Below are positions 1 to 10,027 of a DNA stretch of 64,000 bases, in pieces; position 1 is the first letter of the stretch; the number at the start of each line of letters is the position of its first letter. A model generated the notes under the pieces. That model was given only the letters and a program-made list of their open reading frames with translations, did no database searches and was not told where the DNA came from. This stretch comes from Pyrinomonas methylaliphatogenes (GTDB lineage: Bacteria > Acidobacteriota > Blastocatellia > Pyrinomonadales > Pyrinomonadaceae), in NCBI RefSeq assembly GCF_000820845.2, contig NZ_CBXV010000003.1, forward strand, positions 124,001 through 188,000, written 5' to 3'. Made by a program: the position numbers and the translations under genes.

Positions 1-1415
1 GCGACCCGCCCGCCAATCCCCGCGTCGATCTCATCGAAGACGAGCGTTCCAGAACCCGCAGCGCAACATACGGTCAACAAAGCCAGCATCAGACGCGAGA
101 GCTCGCCGCCGGAAGCGACCTCCCCCAGCGCGCGCGCCGGCTCGCCCGGATTGGCGGCGAGCAGGAATTCCGCGCGATCCGCTCCGAACGCCGAATAATA
201 CCCCTCTGCCCCAGGCTCGGCCGTTCGCAGCTCGACTTGAAACCGCGCGTGCTCCATCGCCAGCGCGCCGAGTTCGCGGGCGACGCGCTGGGCTAAGCGC
301 GGCGCCGCGCCGCGCCGCGTCGCGCTCAACTGCGCAGCGGCCTCAGCATAACGCGCCTCTACCGCCTCCAACTCGCGCTGTAGATCTTCTCGCCTTCGGT
401 CCGTTTCGATGAGCGATGCGCGCCTTTGTCGAAGCTGCGCGGCAACCTCTGCGAGCTCGTCGAGCGACACCCCGTGACGTCGCTTCAACCGCTCGAGCGA
501 TGCCAAGCGCTCCTCGAGCGCCGCCAAACGTTCCGGCGAGAAATCGAGCGCCGCCAATCTGTCGCGAATCGTCTCGGCAGCCTCCGCGATCAGAGCCGAT
601 GCCTGCTCCAGGTCACCTAAAACGGCGGCCAAACGCGCGTCCAAGTGGCGCACGCGCTCCAGCCGCCGCCGCGCCGCCCCAAGCAGCGCCAACGCGCTGC
701 GATCCCCCTCGTAAAGCTCAAGATAGGTCTCCGCCCCGAGCGTTTGTAGTTCCTCGGCGGCGACAAGCAGAGCGCGCTCCGCTTCAAGTTCCCGCTCCTC
801 GCCAGCGCGCGGCGCGACCCGCTCTATCTCGGCCAGTTGGAACTCTATGAACTCCCGCTCGCGTTCACGCTCCCGCCGATCCCGCTCCAGATCATCCAAA
901 GCCTGTCGGATCTCGCGCCGTCGCGTATATAAAGAGGCGATCGCGCGACGTAGATCATCGCTGTCGGCAAAGGCGTCCAATAGCTCCGTATGCGTGCGCA
1001 GCGATTGTAAGGTCTGCTGCTCGCCCTGCCCATAGATCTCGGCGAGCAGCGGTTGCAGACGACGAACGAGCGCCAGCGAAGCGCTCTGCCCATTGATCAA
1101 GACCCGACTGCGACCGCCTGCCTGGATCTCGCGTCTGATGAGTAATTCATCATCCCATTCGATCTGCTCCTCGGCGAGCGCGCGAGCGATCGCCTCAGAT
1201 TCGCTTACGGCGAAAACCCCTTCGACGACCGCCAGCCGGGCTCCGGCGCGCACGACGCCCGTTTCGGCCCGCCCGCCGAGCAGTAAGCCGAGCGCATCGA
1301 CGATGATCGATTTTCCAGCGCCCGTCTCACCCGTCAGGAGATTGAGTCCGTCGCCGAGCTTGAGCTCGAGGTCGCGGATGATCGCGAAGTCGGCGATGTG
1401 AAGGGACTTTAACAT
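1..1415 (-). CDS. recN: DNA repair protein RecN, 3' end cut by the window edge
   Basis: SMC-like ATPase of double-strand-break repair, acting in the cytoplasm with RecA. About 471 N-terminal residues are visible. The Walker A motif GETGAGKS lies at residues 29-36, and the Walker B region GTLVFDEIDAG at about 456-466 is in the same frame next to the edge. The Arg/Glu-rich coiled-coil arms lie between. RecN is usually 550-570 aa, so roughly 80-100 C-terminal residues lie outside the window. The ATG at 1413-1415 begins MLKSLHIADFAI, the usual RecN start. ssb diverges from it across a 202-bp gap. No break is visible in the frame. Confidence 0.93.
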   Translation of the reverse strand, partial: MLKSLHIADFAIIRDLELKLGDGLNLLTGETGAGKSIIVDALGLLLGGRAETGVVRAGARLAVVEGVFAVSESEAIARALAEEQIEWDDELLIRREIQAGGRSRVLINGQSASLALVRRLQPLLAEIYGQGEQQTLQSLRTHTELLDAFADSDDLRRAIASLYTRRREIRQALDDLERDRREREREREFIEFQLAEIERVAPRAGEERELEAERALLVAAEELQTLGAETYLELYEGDRSALALLGAARRRLERVRHLDARLAAVLGDLEQASALIAEAAETIRDRLAALDFSPERLAALEERLASLERLKRRHGVSLDELAEVAAQLRQRRASLIETDRRREDLQRELEAVEARYAEAAAQLSATRRGAAPRLAQRVARELGALAMEHARFQVELRTAEPGAEGYYSAFGADRAEFLLAANPGEPARALGEVASGGELSRLMLALLTVCCAAGSGTLVFDEIDAGIGGRV

Positions 1416-1557
1416 GAAAGGTTCCGTTAATTGAGAATTTACATTTAAACCCTTACTTCAAGATCCCTTTGCGACTCCCCGAGTCGATCCTTCACGGCGA
1501 TTATTAGGTCTCGAGCCGTAAATTATAAACGAAGAAGGGGCCTTCTATGGAGCCCAC

Positions 1558-1587
1558 TTGACCGCGCGCCATAAGCCCGGTTACTAT
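1558..1587 (+). promoter_or_regulatory. Possible promoter of ssb
   Basis: TTGACC at 1558-1563 and TACTAT at 1582-1587 are separated by 18 bases and lie 30 bases before the ssb start. The -35 matches the sigma-70 consensus at five of six positions and the -10 at four of six. This is inference from pattern only. The A+T-rich stretch around 1520-1530 is an alternative. Confidence 0.3.
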
Positions 1588-1617
1588 CCCGCATCGACTT
1601 TGAAAGGGGAGCGTTCT

Positions 1618-2034
1618 ATGTCCTTCAATAAGATCATCATCGTCGGCAATTTGGGGCGCGACCCCGAGTTGCGCTACACGCCGCAGGGGACGCCCGTCTG
1701 TAATTTTACGGTCGCGACCAACGAGCGGCGGCGCAACCCGGCTGGCGACCCTCAGGATATCACCACATGGTTTCGCGTCACCCTCTGGGGTCGGCAGGCC
1801 GAAACGGCAGCCAAATATCTGACCAAGGGGCGCCCTGTCTACGTCGAAGGCCGCCTGCGGGTCGAAGAGTGGACCGACCGCGAGGGGCGCGCCCGTTACA
1901 CGCTCGAGGTCCAAGCCACAGACCTGCAGTTTATCGGCAGCCGCCCCGAGGAGGAGCCCTTCCCCCGCGCGGCGGAAGACGCCGCCGAGGGCGAAGAAGG
2001 CGAAGCGATCGCGGACGAAGATATCCCCTTCTAG
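1618..2034 (+). CDS. ssb: Single-stranded DNA-binding protein SSB
   Basis: Binds single-stranded DNA in replication, recombination and repair. The 138-aa product begins [20 protein letters not shown] and has the full N-terminal OB fold (about residues 1-105, with [13 protein letters not shown] in the middle). An acidic linker follows, ending in DEDIPF, the tail that docks partner proteins. The start at 1618 is chosen because GAAAGGGGAG lies just upstream; an upstream in-frame ATG at 1558 would add 20 residues without homology. It is the only plus-strand gene in the first 39 kb. Its TAG stop interlocks with the accA stop, and a 26-bp palindrome starts right after it. Confidence 0.96.
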   Translation: MSFNKIIIVGNLGRDPELRYTPQGTPVCNFTVATNERRRNPAGDPQDITTWFRVTLWGRQAETAAKYLTKGRPVYVEGRLRVEEWTDREGRARYTLEVQATDLQFIGSRPEEEPFPRAAEDAAEGEEGEAIADEDIPF

Positions 2035-2855
2035 CTCGATGTCGGCGCGCCGACATCGAGCCATACCCCGAGCGCCCGCAACCGCTCGTAACGACGCGCC
2101 ACGCGCGTCGCCGCGTCGAGCCGCGCCTGCTCTTCGAGCGCCTCTTCGAGCGCCTCGGCCAACAGATGGGCCGTTTCGTCGGCCGAACGGTGCGCCCCTC
2201 CGGCGGGCTCCGCGACGATGCGATCGATTATCCGGAAGCTTAACAGATCCTGCGCCGTCAGCCGCAACGCCTCGGCCGCACGCGGCGCCTCCGCGGCGTC
2301 CTTCCAAAGGATCGCCGCACACCCCTCGGGCGAGATCACCGAATAGATGGCGTTCTCCAACATGAGCACATAATCGCCCACGCCTATCCCCAAAGCCCCG
2401 CCCGATCCGCCTTCGCCGATCACCGCGACGACTAAGGGGACGCGCAGACGGGCCATCTCGCGCAGATTGACGGCGATCGCCTCGGCCTGCCCGCGCTCCT
2501 CCGCATCCACCCCCGGGTACGCCCCCGGCGTGTCGATCAACGAGACGACGGGACGCCCGAACTTCTCCGCGAGCCTCATCGCGCGCAAAGCCTTCCGGTA
2601 CCCCTCGGGCTTGCTCATCCCGAAATTTCGCCGCCGTCGCTCATCCGTGTCGCGCCCCTTCTGTTGGGCGATGACCATGACGGGTCTTCCGCGGAAAAGG
2701 GCCGGCCCGCACAGGAGCGCTGGATCATCGGCAAATCGCCGATCGCCATGCAGCTCCGTAAACCCCTCAAACATGCGCGCGATCAGGTCGCACGCTTGGG
2801 GTCGCTCCGGATGGCGCGCCAACTGCACACGCGTAAACGCACTCGTCTCCATCAT
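2031..2855 (-). CDS. accA: Acetyl-CoA carboxylase carboxyltransferase subunit alpha (short form)
   Basis: Carboxyltransferase subunit that, with AccD, moves the carboxyl group from biotin to acetyl-CoA to make malonyl-CoA for fatty acid synthesis. The 274-aa product has QLARHPERP (11-19), ELHGDR (34-39), IDTPGAYPG (107-115) and GEGGSGGA (147-154), all AccA hallmarks. E. coli AccA has about 60 extra N-terminal helical residues before QLARHP. Here the frame above the start is only shadow of dnaE and shows no such helix. The start is the first ATG of ATGATG, overlapping the dnaE stop, so translation is probably coupled. The stop interlocks with that of ssb. Confidence 0.93.
   Translation of the reverse strand: MMETSAFTRVQLARHPERPQACDLIARMFEGFTELHGDRRFADDPALLCGPALFRGRPVMVIAQQKGRDTDERRRRNFGMSKPEGYRKALRAMRLAEKFGRPVVSLIDTPGAYPGVDAEERGQAEAIAVNLREMARLRVPLVVAVIGEGGSGGALGIGVGDYVLMLENAIYSVISPEGCAAILWKDAAEAPRAAEALRLTAQDLLSFRIIDRIVAEPAGGAHRSADETAHLLAEALEEALEEQARLDAATRVARRYERLRALGVWLDVGAPTSS
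2035..2060. terminator. 26-bp perfect palindrome after ssb, inside the accA 3' end
   Basis: Two 13-base arms, CTCGATGTCGGCG and its exact complement CGCCGACATCGAG, abut with no spacer. The element starts one base after the ssb stop and encodes part of the last nine codons of accA (LDVGAPTSS). The RNA would form a strong G+C-rich hairpin on either strand. No U-run follows on the plus strand, so whether it terminates transcription intrinsically is inferred. Confidence 0.6.
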
Positions 2856-5800
2856 CTCCCATTGGCCGCACGCCATTCTAAACGGCAGCCCAAACGCTCC
2901 AGCTCGCGCTCCAACTCCACTCCCCCGCGCACGCGCACGGGCGTGCGCGCCAGAACGCGCGCGCGACCATCGACCTCCATCTCTATTAATACCTCGCACT
3001 CGCCCTTATGTCCATGTAACACGCGCAGCAGCTCTTCGAGCCAGCCCCCCGGCGGCAAATCCGGCAGACGGCAGATGAGCGCGCGCGCCAAACGCTTCGG
3101 CGCCTCATCCAACCTCTCCAGCTCGTCGACGATGAGCGTCGCTCCGCTCTCCTCCCCCGTCTCGAGGCGCCCGCGCGCCAGAACCGCCACATCGTTCGCC
3201 AAAAGCGCCCGAAAGCGCGCGTACCACTCAGGCCACAACACGCAACGCAAACGCCCCGACTGATCCTCCAACCGAAAAAGCGCAAAGCGCTCGCCGCGCT
3301 TCGTCGTGCGCACCTGCAGTTCAGTGATGATCCCACAGATGCTAGCCACCCCCTCGCGCGTCGCCGCCTCGGCGATGCTGACGCAGCCGAGCGATGACGG
3401 ATCGTATCCATCCAACGGATGGCCCGTCACGTAGAAACCGAGCGCCTCCTTCTCCGCCGCGAGCAACTGCGCGGGCGACCACGCTTCTGCCGGCAATAGC
3501 TCCTCCTCGTGCTCCGCCTCGCCGAACAGACCGCTCTGCCCCGTCTCCGAGGCCCGCTGCGCGCGCGCCGCAACGGCCAACGCGCGCTCGATCGTCGCCA
3601 TCAAGCGCGCGCGCCGCTCATGGGCCGAGCCCGAAGGGGCCAAACAGTCGAGCGCGCCCGCGCCGATCAAACTCTCGAGCGTCCGTCGATTGAGCGAACG
3701 CACCCGCGAGGCGAAATCGAAGAGCGAACGGAAGGGACCACGCGCGCGCGCCTCGATGATCGCCTCGACGCTCGCCTGCCCGAGCCCTTTGATCGCCGCC
3801 AGACCGTAGCGTATAGCCCGGTCGCGCAGAGGCGTAAAGCCGGCCCCGCTTTCGTTAACGTCCGGCGGCAAGAGCCTGATCCCTTGCTCGCGCAACTCCT
3901 TCGCATATTTGAGGACCTTGGCCGTGTCTTCAGCCTCGTTCGAGAGGACCGCCGCGTAGAAATGCTCCGGATAGTGCGCCTTCAGATAGGCCGTTTGAAA
4001 CGCCAGATAGGCATAGGCGACCGAGTGGCTGCGATTGAAGCCATAATCGGCGAATTGGGCCATGAGCTGGAAGATCTGCTCCGCTTTGGCCTCGGGAATG
4101 CCGCGCGCGATGCAGCCGCGCACGAACTTCTCGCGATGGCGCGCCATCTCTTCGCGCTTCTTCTTCCCCATGGCGCGCCTCATCAGATCGGCCTCGCCCA
4201 AGCTGTAACCGGCCAGCTGCTGCGCAAGCTGCATGATCTGCTCCTGATAGACGATGATGCCGTAAGTGTTCGCCAAAATCCCCTTCATCTGCGGAACGAT
4301 GTAGCGCACGGCCCGTTCGCCGTGGTGGCGCGCGATGAAATCCTCGACCATGCCGCCGTCGAGCGGCCCCGGGCGATAAAGGGCGTTGAGCGCAGCCAGA
4401 TCCTCCAGGTTCTTCGGCTTAAGGCGGCGGCAGATCTCCTGCATGCCGGGCGATTCGAACTGGAAGATGGCCTCGGTCCGCCCTTCGGCAAACAGCCGCA
4501 TCGTGGCGGGATCGTCCGTCGGGATGCGACTCCAGTCGATCTCGATATTAAGCGATTGCTTTATACTCTTTATGCAATCGCTTATAATCGTCAGCGTCGT
4601 CAGCGCCAGAAAGTCCATCTTCAAGATCCCGGTCCGCTCCAGATCCGCCATCGCATACTGCGTCGTCCGCTCCCCGCGCGGGCTGACCGCCACCGGCACA
4701 AGCTCCTCCAGCGGGCGCGGCGCGATCACCACTCCAGCCGCGTGAACCGATGAATGGCGCGCGCAGCCCTCGAGCCGCTGCGCCAGATCGATCAGCTCGC
4801 GCACGCGCGCATCGCTTTCGACCGCCTCGCGCAGTTCCGGCACCTGCTCGAGCGCCTGCGCGATCGAAACGTTGCGCCCGCGCACCGGCGGCGGGATCAT
4901 CTTGGCGATCCGTTCGACCTCCGCATAGGGCATCTCCAAAGCGCGCCCGACATCCTTGACGACGGCGCGCGAGGCGAGCGTCCCGAAGGTTATGATCTGG
5001 CAGACCGAATCGTGCCCGTAGACTTGTGCCACGTGCTCGATGACGCGCTCGCGCCCGCGCACGCAAAAGTCTATGTCTATGTCGGGCATCGTGACCCGTT
5101 CCGGGTTCAAAAAACGCTCGAAGAGCAGATCGTACTGCAGCGGATCGACATCCGTGATCTCCAGACAATAGGCGACCAAAGATCCAGCTGCCGACCCGCG
5201 CCCCGGCCCCACTGGGATGGCGTTCTCTCGCGCGTAGCGCACGAAATCCCAGACGATGAGAAAATAGCTGGCAAACCCCATCTGCCGGATGATCGCCACT
5301 TCGCGCGATAGGCGCTCCTGATACTCGGCCAGCGTGTGCCGCAACTCGCCGCGCGCAATCAGCGGCTCCCACACCGTCCGGCGGCGACGCTCATAACCGT
5401 CCCGCACGACCTCCTCGAAATACTCCTCGACGCTCCGCCCATCCGGCACGGGATAGAGGGGAACGTGGTTTATCCCCTGCGGCAGCTCAAGCTCACACCG
5501 CTCGGCGATGCGCAGGCTGTTCTCCAGCGCCTCGGGCAGCTCCCCGCCCCAGATGGCCCACATCTCTTCAGGGCTGCGGACGTAAAAGTCCTGCGCTCCG
5601 TAGCGCAAGCGGTGCGGGTCGTTGACGGTCTTCCCCGACCCTATGCAAAGCAGTATGTCGTGCGCCCGCGCGTCCTCCGGGCGCAGATAGTGCGCGTCAT
5701 TGGTCGCCACAAGCGGCAGGCGCGTCCGCCGCGCCAGCTCGACGATCCGACGGTTCGCCTCGCGCTGCAACTCCATCTCGTGCTCTTGAACCTCCAAGTA

Positions 5801-6307
5801 GAAGTTGCCGCGCCCCAGTATCTCTTCGAACTCGTGCGCCGCCAGACGCGCCTCCTCTTCCTTGTCTTGCAGCAACAGCGCGGGGACGACCCCCGATAGA
5901 CAGGCCGAGAGGCCGATCAACCCGCCGCTATAGCGGGCGAGCAACTCGCGATCGATTCGCGGCTTGCGATAAAACCCTTCCGTGTACGCGCGCGAAACCA
6001 ACCGCACGAGGTTGTGATACCCCTCCAAGTCCTTCGCCAAAAGGACCATGTGATGGAGCTTCTCGCCCGGCTGCGGCGCGCGGCGGTCGCCGCGCGTATA
6101 GTAGACCTCGCAGCCTATGATCGGCTTGATGCCGTGCTCGCGCATCGTGTGGTAGAAGGAGATCGCGCCGAACAGGTTGCCGTGGTCCGTGATGGCGCAA
6201 GCCCGCATCCCCAGTTCGGCGATGCGCCGGGCGAGCGGTTTGATCTGATTGGCCGCGTCCAGCAGACTATAATCGGTGTGCAGATGCAGGTGGACGAAAT
6301 CGCGCAT
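2852..6307 (-). CDS. dnaE: DNA polymerase III subunit alpha
   Basis: Catalytic subunit of the replicative polymerase; 1151 aa, normal for DnaE. An N-terminal PHP domain ([12 protein letters not shown], then [10 protein letters not shown]) is followed by the PolC-type palm and fingers, with [10 protein letters not shown] at about 367-376 and the metal-binding PDIDIDF at about 408-414. KMDFLAL supplies the third aspartate. The tail holds the helix-hairpin-helix region ([12 protein letters not shown]) and an OB fold near residues 975-1050. The start at 6307 is chosen because GGAGG lies nine bases upstream; a longer start at 6334 lacks this. No 3'-5' exonuclease domain is present. accA follows by stop/start overlap. 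Confidence 0.97.
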   Translation of the reverse strand: MRDFVHLHLHTDYSLLDAANQIKPLARRIAELGMRACAITDHGNLFGAISFYHTMREHGIKPIIGCEVYYTRGDRRAPQPGEKLHHMVLLAKDLEGYHNLVRLVSRAYTEGFYRKPRIDRELLARYSGGLIGLSACLSGVVPALLLQDKEEEARLAAHEFEEILGRGNFYLEVQEHEMELQREANRRIVELARRTRLPLVATNDAHYLRPEDARAHDILLCIGSGKTVNDPHRLRYGAQDFYVRSPEEMWAIWGGELPEALENSLRIAERCELELPQGINHVPLYPVPDGRSVEEYFEEVVRDGYERRRRTVWEPLIARGELRHTLAEYQERLSREVAIIRQMGFASYFLIVWDFVRYARENAIPVGPGRGSAAGSLVAYCLEITDVDPLQYDLLFERFLNPERVTMPDIDIDFCVRGRERVIEHVAQVYGHDSVCQIITFGTLASRAVVKDVGRALEMPYAEVERIAKMIPPPVRGRNVSIAQALEQVPELREAVESDARVRELIDLAQRLEGCARHSSVHAAGVVIAPRPLEELVPVAVSPRGERTTQYAMADLERTGILKMDFLALTTLTIISDCIKSIKQSLNIEIDWSRIPTDDPATMRLFAEGRTEAIFQFESPGMQEICRRLKPKNLEDLAALNALYRPGPLDGGMVEDFIARHHGERAVRYIVPQMKGILANTYGIIVYQEQIMQLAQQLAGYSLGEADLMRRAMGKKKREEMARHREKFVRGCIARGIPEAKAEQIFQLMAQFADYGFNRSHSVAYAYLAFQTAYLKAHYPEHFYAAVLSNEAEDTAKVLKYAKELREQGIRLLPPDVNESGAGFTPLRDRAIRYGLAAIKGLGQASVEAIIEARARGPFRSLFDFASRVRSLNRRTLESLIGAGALDCLAPSGSAHERRARLMATIERALAVAARAQRASETGQSGLFGEAEHEEELLPAEAWSPAQLLAAEKEALGFYVTGHPLDGYDPSSLGCVSIAEAATREGVASICGIITELQVRTTKRGERFALFRLEDQSGRLRCVLWPEWYARFRALLANDVAVLARGRLETGEESGATLIVDELERLDEAPKRLARALICRLPDLPPGGWLEELLRVLHGHKGECEVLIEMEVDGRARVLARTPVRVRGGVELERELERLGCRLEWRAANGR

Positions 6308-6466
6308 CTTGGGATGCCTCCGAAAGAGCGCCACACTATATCACGAGGCGCGCGAAGAGCGCGACTCAAGATCTAGTGGGAGCGCCTCTCGGTCCCCCCC
6401 AAAAGCGCGGACGACTTGAATTTGGCCGAAGGATCGGAGAATAAGCTTGAAGGTTTTCACATGACA

Positions 6467-8011
6467 CTATTCCCACTCGATCGTGCTCGGCGGCTTCGAG
6501 CTTATGTCGTAAACGACGCGATTGATCCCTCGCACCTCGGCCACCAAGCGCCGGCTGATCTCCGCGAGAACCTCGTGCGGCAATCGCGCCCAATCGGCCG
6601 TCATCCCGTCGACGCTCGTCACCGCGCGCACGGCCAACACGCGCTCATAAGTCCTCTCATCGCCCATAACCCCCACGGTCGAAACGGGCAGCAGGACGGC
6701 GAACGCCTGCCATAACTCGTCGTATAGCCCGGCGCGGCGAATCTCCTCCTCGAGAATGCGATCGGCCGCGCGCAGAATCCGCACGCGCTCCTCCGTCACC
6801 TCGCCGATGATCCGCACAGCTAGCCCAGGTCCGGGAAAAGGGTGCCGCCCTAAAAGCTCCTCCGGCAGACCAAGCTCCCGCCCGACGGCCCGCACCTCAT
6901 CTTTAAAGAGTTCCCTTAAGGGTTCGAGCAAACGCAAGTTCAAACGCTCCGGCAGACCGCCAACGTTATGGTGCGTCTTGATCACCGCCGACGGGCCGCG
7001 CACCGAAACCGATTCGATCACGTCCGGATAGAGCGTCCCCTGGACCAGAAACTCCGCCCCGCCGATCCGCCGCGCCTCCTCCTCGAAGATCTCGATAAAT
7101 AGGTGGCCGATCAGACGGCGCTTTAACTCCGGATCTATAACCCCTTGCAGTCTCTCCAGAAATCTATCGCCAGCGGCCACCGTTCGCAGATTTAACCTTA
7201 AGCGATTCTTGAACCAATCCTCGACCCGCTCCCGCTCCCCATCGCGTAAAAGCCCAGTATCGACGAAGATACAGGTCTGCCGCTCACCTATCGCTTGATG
7301 GACGAGCGCGGCCGCAACGGCCGAATCGACCCCGCCAGAAAGAGCGCAGATCGCCCGCCCGCGCTCGCCTACCGCCTCCCTGATCCGCTCCACCTGCGCG
7401 CCGATCACTGCCGCCGGCGACCAATCGGCGCGCGCTTGACAGATGTCGATGACGAAGTTGCGCAGCAGATCGCGCCCGTGCGCCGTGTGCGCCACCTCGG
7501 GATGGAACTGGACGCCGAATAAGCAATTGCTTAAATCCTCGATCGCATTAAGCGCTTCATCCGTCGTCGCCGTCACCCGCCCCCCAGGCGGCACGCGCCG
7601 CACCCTGTCCCCATGGCTCATCCAAACGTCGAACTCCCGCGGAAGCCCCTTAAATAAAGGGCTGTCATCCGCTACGACCCGCAATCGCGCCCGCCCGTAC
7701 TCGCGCGCCGGCGCCGCCTCAACCTCCCCGCCTAACTCCTCGACCATCACCTGCAGCCCATAACATATCCCGAGCACAGGGACCCTCAACTCTTGCCACC
7801 CTTTGGGCGGGCGCGGTGATTCCGCGCGATAGACCGAAGCCGGGCCGCCCGAAAAGATCAGCCCCTTCGGCGCGCGCGCGGCGATCTCCTCTATCTTCGC
7901 GCTGTACGGCAATATCTCGCAGTACACGCCCAATTCGCGCACGCGCCGCGCGATCAACTGCGTGTACTGCGACCCAAAATCCAATATGATCACCGTGTCA
8001 TGTCGCACCAT
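6467..8011 (-). CDS. guaA: GMP synthase (glutamine-hydrolysing)
   Basis: Converts XMP to GMP using ATP and glutamine-derived ammonia, the last step of de novo GMP synthesis. 514 aa, full length. The N-terminal class I glutamine amidotransferase has Cys83 in GICYGLQ and His170/Glu172 in FHPEV. The ATP-pyrophosphatase domain has the PP-loop SGGVDS at 225-230. The C-terminal dimerisation domain ends with [11 protein letters not shown], the family's usual terminus. The start ATG follows AAGAGAAG. It lies between pssA and dnaE with modest gaps (90 bp upstream, 159 bp downstream), so it may have its own promoter. Confidence 0.97.
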   Translation of the reverse strand: MVRHDTVIILDFGSQYTQLIARRVRELGVYCEILPYSAKIEEIAARAPKGLIFSGGPASVYRAESPRPPKGWQELRVPVLGICYGLQVMVEELGGEVEAAPAREYGRARLRVVADDSPLFKGLPREFDVWMSHGDRVRRVPPGGRVTATTDEALNAIEDLSNCLFGVQFHPEVAHTAHGRDLLRNFVIDICQARADWSPAAVIGAQVERIREAVGERGRAICALSGGVDSAVAAALVHQAIGERQTCIFVDTGLLRDGERERVEDWFKNRLRLNLRTVAAGDRFLERLQGVIDPELKRRLIGHLFIEIFEEEARRIGGAEFLVQGTLYPDVIESVSVRGPSAVIKTHHNVGGLPERLNLRLLEPLRELFKDEVRAVGRELGLPEELLGRHPFPGPGLAVRIIGEVTEERVRILRAADRILEEEIRRAGLYDELWQAFAVLLPVSTVGVMGDERTYERVLAVRAVTSVDGMTADWARLPHEVLAEISRRLVAEVRGINRVVYDISSKPPSTIEWE

Positions 8012-8101
8012 CTTCTCTTGCTTGAAACCGATCTCCCTTCGCTATTTGTCCCCTTCCTTTCTGTTCCCTTCTATTATCGGACGCTAATCAACGGCCCCGC
8101 C

Positions 8102-8962
8102 TCAGTCTGATTCGCCGCGCGCCGCAACCCGCTCCCCTCCCACGCGCCGCCGTAAACCGCTCGCCAAACGCGCGCTTACCCCCCACAGCGCATACCCTAA
8201 TGCCGCCCCCAGCAAAATGTAGCGCGAATAGAACCAGATCAAAGCGCTCGCCGCCGCCAGCGTCAAGATCAACACGCGCGCGCTCAGACGCCTCACGCCC
8301 GCCCCCTTGAAACTCGGATAGCGTATCGTGCTCACCATCAGCCCCGCCAACGCCGCCAATAGCCCCATCAACAACCATCCAAGAGTCCGCGCACTCTCAG
8401 GCTCGTACACGACAAAAGGGCTCGGCGTGAAATGGACCAACGCAGCGATCACCCCGGCTGCCGCCGGGATCGGGAGCCCGACAAAGCTGCGCCGGTCAGG
8501 CCGCCCCTCGCCCGCACGCATCGCCTGTACGTTGAATCGCGCCAAACGAAAAGCCCCACAGACCAAATAGATGAAAGAGAAGAACCACCCCCATTTGTAC
8601 CCGTCGCTCCCCTCGGCGAAGGCCGCCCCATACCCCCAGGTGTAGGCTAAGACCGCTGGCGCGATCCCGAAAGTCAACACGTCAGCCATCGAATCGAGCT
8701 GAATCCCAATCTGCGTCGTCGTCCGCGTCATGCGCGCGATCCGCCCATCCAAAGCGTCAAATAAGACGGCCCACCCTATCGCCCGCGCCGCATTGTCGAA
8801 CTGCTCGACCGCCCGTCGTAACTCCTCTCCCCCCTCGCCGATCGCCCGAAAGCCGCGCAAAGAGTTGATAACGGCGAAATACCCCAACCATATGTTCGCC
8901 GCCGTAAATATCGAAGGGATCAAATATAACCCCTTGCGCAGCCCGCGCCGCTCCTCGCTCAT
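8102..8962 (-). CDS. pssA: CDP-diacylglycerol--serine O-phosphatidyltransferase
   Basis: Integral membrane enzyme joining CDP-diacylglycerol and L-serine to give phosphatidylserine, the substrate of the upstream psd product. 286 aa. The CDP-alcohol phosphatidyltransferase motif DG-x2-AR-x8-G-x3-D-x3-D is complete (D72, G73, A76, R77, G86, D90, D94). Several hydrophobic segments follow. The ATG at 8960-8962 shares a base with the psd TGA stop, indicating coupling; a GTG one codon earlier is possible. psd-pssA pairing is the standard arrangement for phosphatidylethanolamine synthesis. Confidence 0.94.
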   Translation of the reverse strand: MSEERRGLRKGLYLIPSIFTAANIWLGYFAVINSLRGFRAIGEGGEELRRAVEQFDNAARAIGWAVLFDALDGRIARMTRTTTQIGIQLDSMADVLTFGIAPAVLAYTWGYGAAFAEGSDGYKWGWFFSFIYLVCGAFRLARFNVQAMRAGEGRPDRRSFVGLPIPAAAGVIAALVHFTPSPFVVYEPESARTLGWLLMGLLAALAGLMVSTIRYPSFKGAGVRRLSARVLILTLAAASALIWFYSRYILLGAALGYALWGVSARLASGLRRRVGGERVAARGESD

Positions 8963-9564
8963 CACTTCAACCTCCCGATGACCGTCTCCCCGCCGCGCAC
9001 GCGCGCGCCGACGCTGATCTCAATTTCGACCGCCGCTGGAAGAACAAGCTCCGTGCGCGACCCGAAACGGATCAACCCGATCCGCTCGCCCCGCTCGACT
9101 CGATCGCCAGCCCGCTTCCAACAGACGATCCGCCGCGCCACCACCCCGGCGATCTGCTTGCAAACAACGCGCACCCCCTCGCCTTCGATCGTCAGCCTGT
9201 TCTGCTCGTTCGCCTCGCTCGCCTCGTCGCGCGTCGCGATCATAAATCGCCCCGGCCTGTAGCTGACATCCGTCACCACCCCGGCGATCGGCGCGCGATT
9301 GATGTGCACATCGAAGAGCGAAAGGAAGATGCTCACCACCGTCCCATCCGCCCCCCGCTCGACCTTCACCACCTTCCCGTCCGCCGGAGCGACGATCACC
9401 CCAGCCTCGCGCGGCGGATGGCGCTCCGGATCGCGGAAGAAAAAGGCCATCGCCCCGCTCAACACGAGACAGACCCCGCCCGCCAATCCCATCCCCAACC
9501 AGATCAGTGCCGCCCCCGCCATTAATGGCGCGATGACAAAAGGAACTCCCTCTCTCGCTATCAT
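8962..9564 (-). CDS. psd: Phosphatidylserine decarboxylase, short archaeal/Bacillus-type form
   Basis: Decarboxylates phosphatidylserine to phosphatidylethanolamine. 200 aa from the chosen start MIAREGVPF. Two N-terminal membrane segments are followed by FFFRDPERHPP, the VHINRAP motif and the self-cleavage site IRFGSRTEL. Cleavage between Gly168 and Ser169 would make the pyruvoyl group. An in-frame GTG at 9633 would add 23 basic residues and overlap the upstream gene. I prefer 9564 because the added residues do not look like the family. No Shine-Dalgarno touches this ATG directly, but AGAAGG lies beyond a hairpin that would bring it close. Confidence 0.92.
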   Translation of the reverse strand: MIAREGVPFVIAPLMAGAALIWLGMGLAGGVCLVLSGAMAFFFRDPERHPPREAGVIVAPADGKVVKVERGADGTVVSIFLSLFDVHINRAPIAGVVTDVSYRPGRFMIATRDEASEANEQNRLTIEGEGVRVVCKQIAGVVARRIVCWKRAGDRVERGERIGLIRFGSRTELVLPAAVEIEISVGARVRGGETVIGRLK

Positions 9565-9570
9565 ACCGAA

Positions 9571-9594
9571 ACGGGGGCCCGTTTGCGCCCCCGT
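9571..9594 (-). promoter_or_regulatory. Hairpin between a Shine-Dalgarno and the psd start codon
   Basis: ACGGGGGC and GCCCCCGT form a perfect 8-bp stem with an 8-base loop. Upstream on the mRNA is AGAAGG (9595-9600), and downstream are six bases and then the psd ATG. Unfolded, the ribosome site would be 30 bases from the start; folded, it would be about six. This suggests structure-aided initiation, though a simple mRNA stem with another purpose cannot be excluded. Confidence 0.4.
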
Positions 9595-9622
9595 CCTTCT
9601 CCACCTCCCTGTTTTGCGCTCT

Positions 9623-9859
9623 TCAGTGCGCACGCTCCTGCGCCTTCTGATAGCGCAAGATGATCGCGTGCATCTGATCCTTGATCGCTAGCTTCTTCTT
9701 CTTCAACGTGATCTCCTCAAGCTGCTCCTCGTCGCTCGGGAACGGCAAGGCCGCCAGCTCGCTCAAACGCTCCTCATAGCGCCTGTGCTCGCGCGCTAAC
9801 TCGCGAAACTCCGGATCGATCCGCATCAACTCCTCCCGCAGACGTTCCGTCTTGTCCAT
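9623..9859 (-). CDS. DUF465 (YdcH-like) small helical protein
   Basis: 78-aa highly charged helical protein beginning MDKTERLREEL and rich in Glu, Arg and Lys, with KKKKLAIKDQMHAII near the C-terminus. That pattern (an L-x-x-E-x-x-LKKKKLxLKDxM core) is typical of the DUF465/YdcH family, whose role is unknown. The start is fixed by GAGGAGG six bases before the ATG. It immediately precedes psd and is probably co-transcribed with it. No membrane segment or signal peptide is seen. Confidence 0.85.
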   Translation of the reverse strand: MDKTERLREELMRIDPEFRELAREHRRYEERLSELAALPFPSDEEQLEEITLKKKKLAIKDQMHAIILRYQKAQERAH

Positions 9860-10027
9860 CAGCAGCCTCCTCGTCTGTTTGATTGACCCTCTGCGGCGAT
9901 GGTAGCCCAAAGCGCGCAATCTAATCAAGCCCCTCCCCTCTCCGCACGGATGGCCCTCCGATAACGAAATGTTTCTGCGAAAAATCGAGGCCCTTTCGTC
10001 TCCACCAACCCATCAGAATGTTCGCCC

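Noticed and set aside
2856-2999. N-terminal extension of AccA upstream of 2855
   Set aside because: The in-frame residues are Arg/Ala/Gly-rich shadow of dnaE and do not resemble the AccA helical domain.
3509-4753. Long plus-strand frame of 414 codons inside dnaE
   Set aside because: It is the antisense shadow of a G+C-rich gene; no domain sense and no ribosome site, while dnaE is complete on the other strand.
4548-5372. Minus-strand frame of 274 codons in dnaE
   Set aside because: Frame-shifted copy of dnaE codons; the composition is Arg/Ala-rich shadow.
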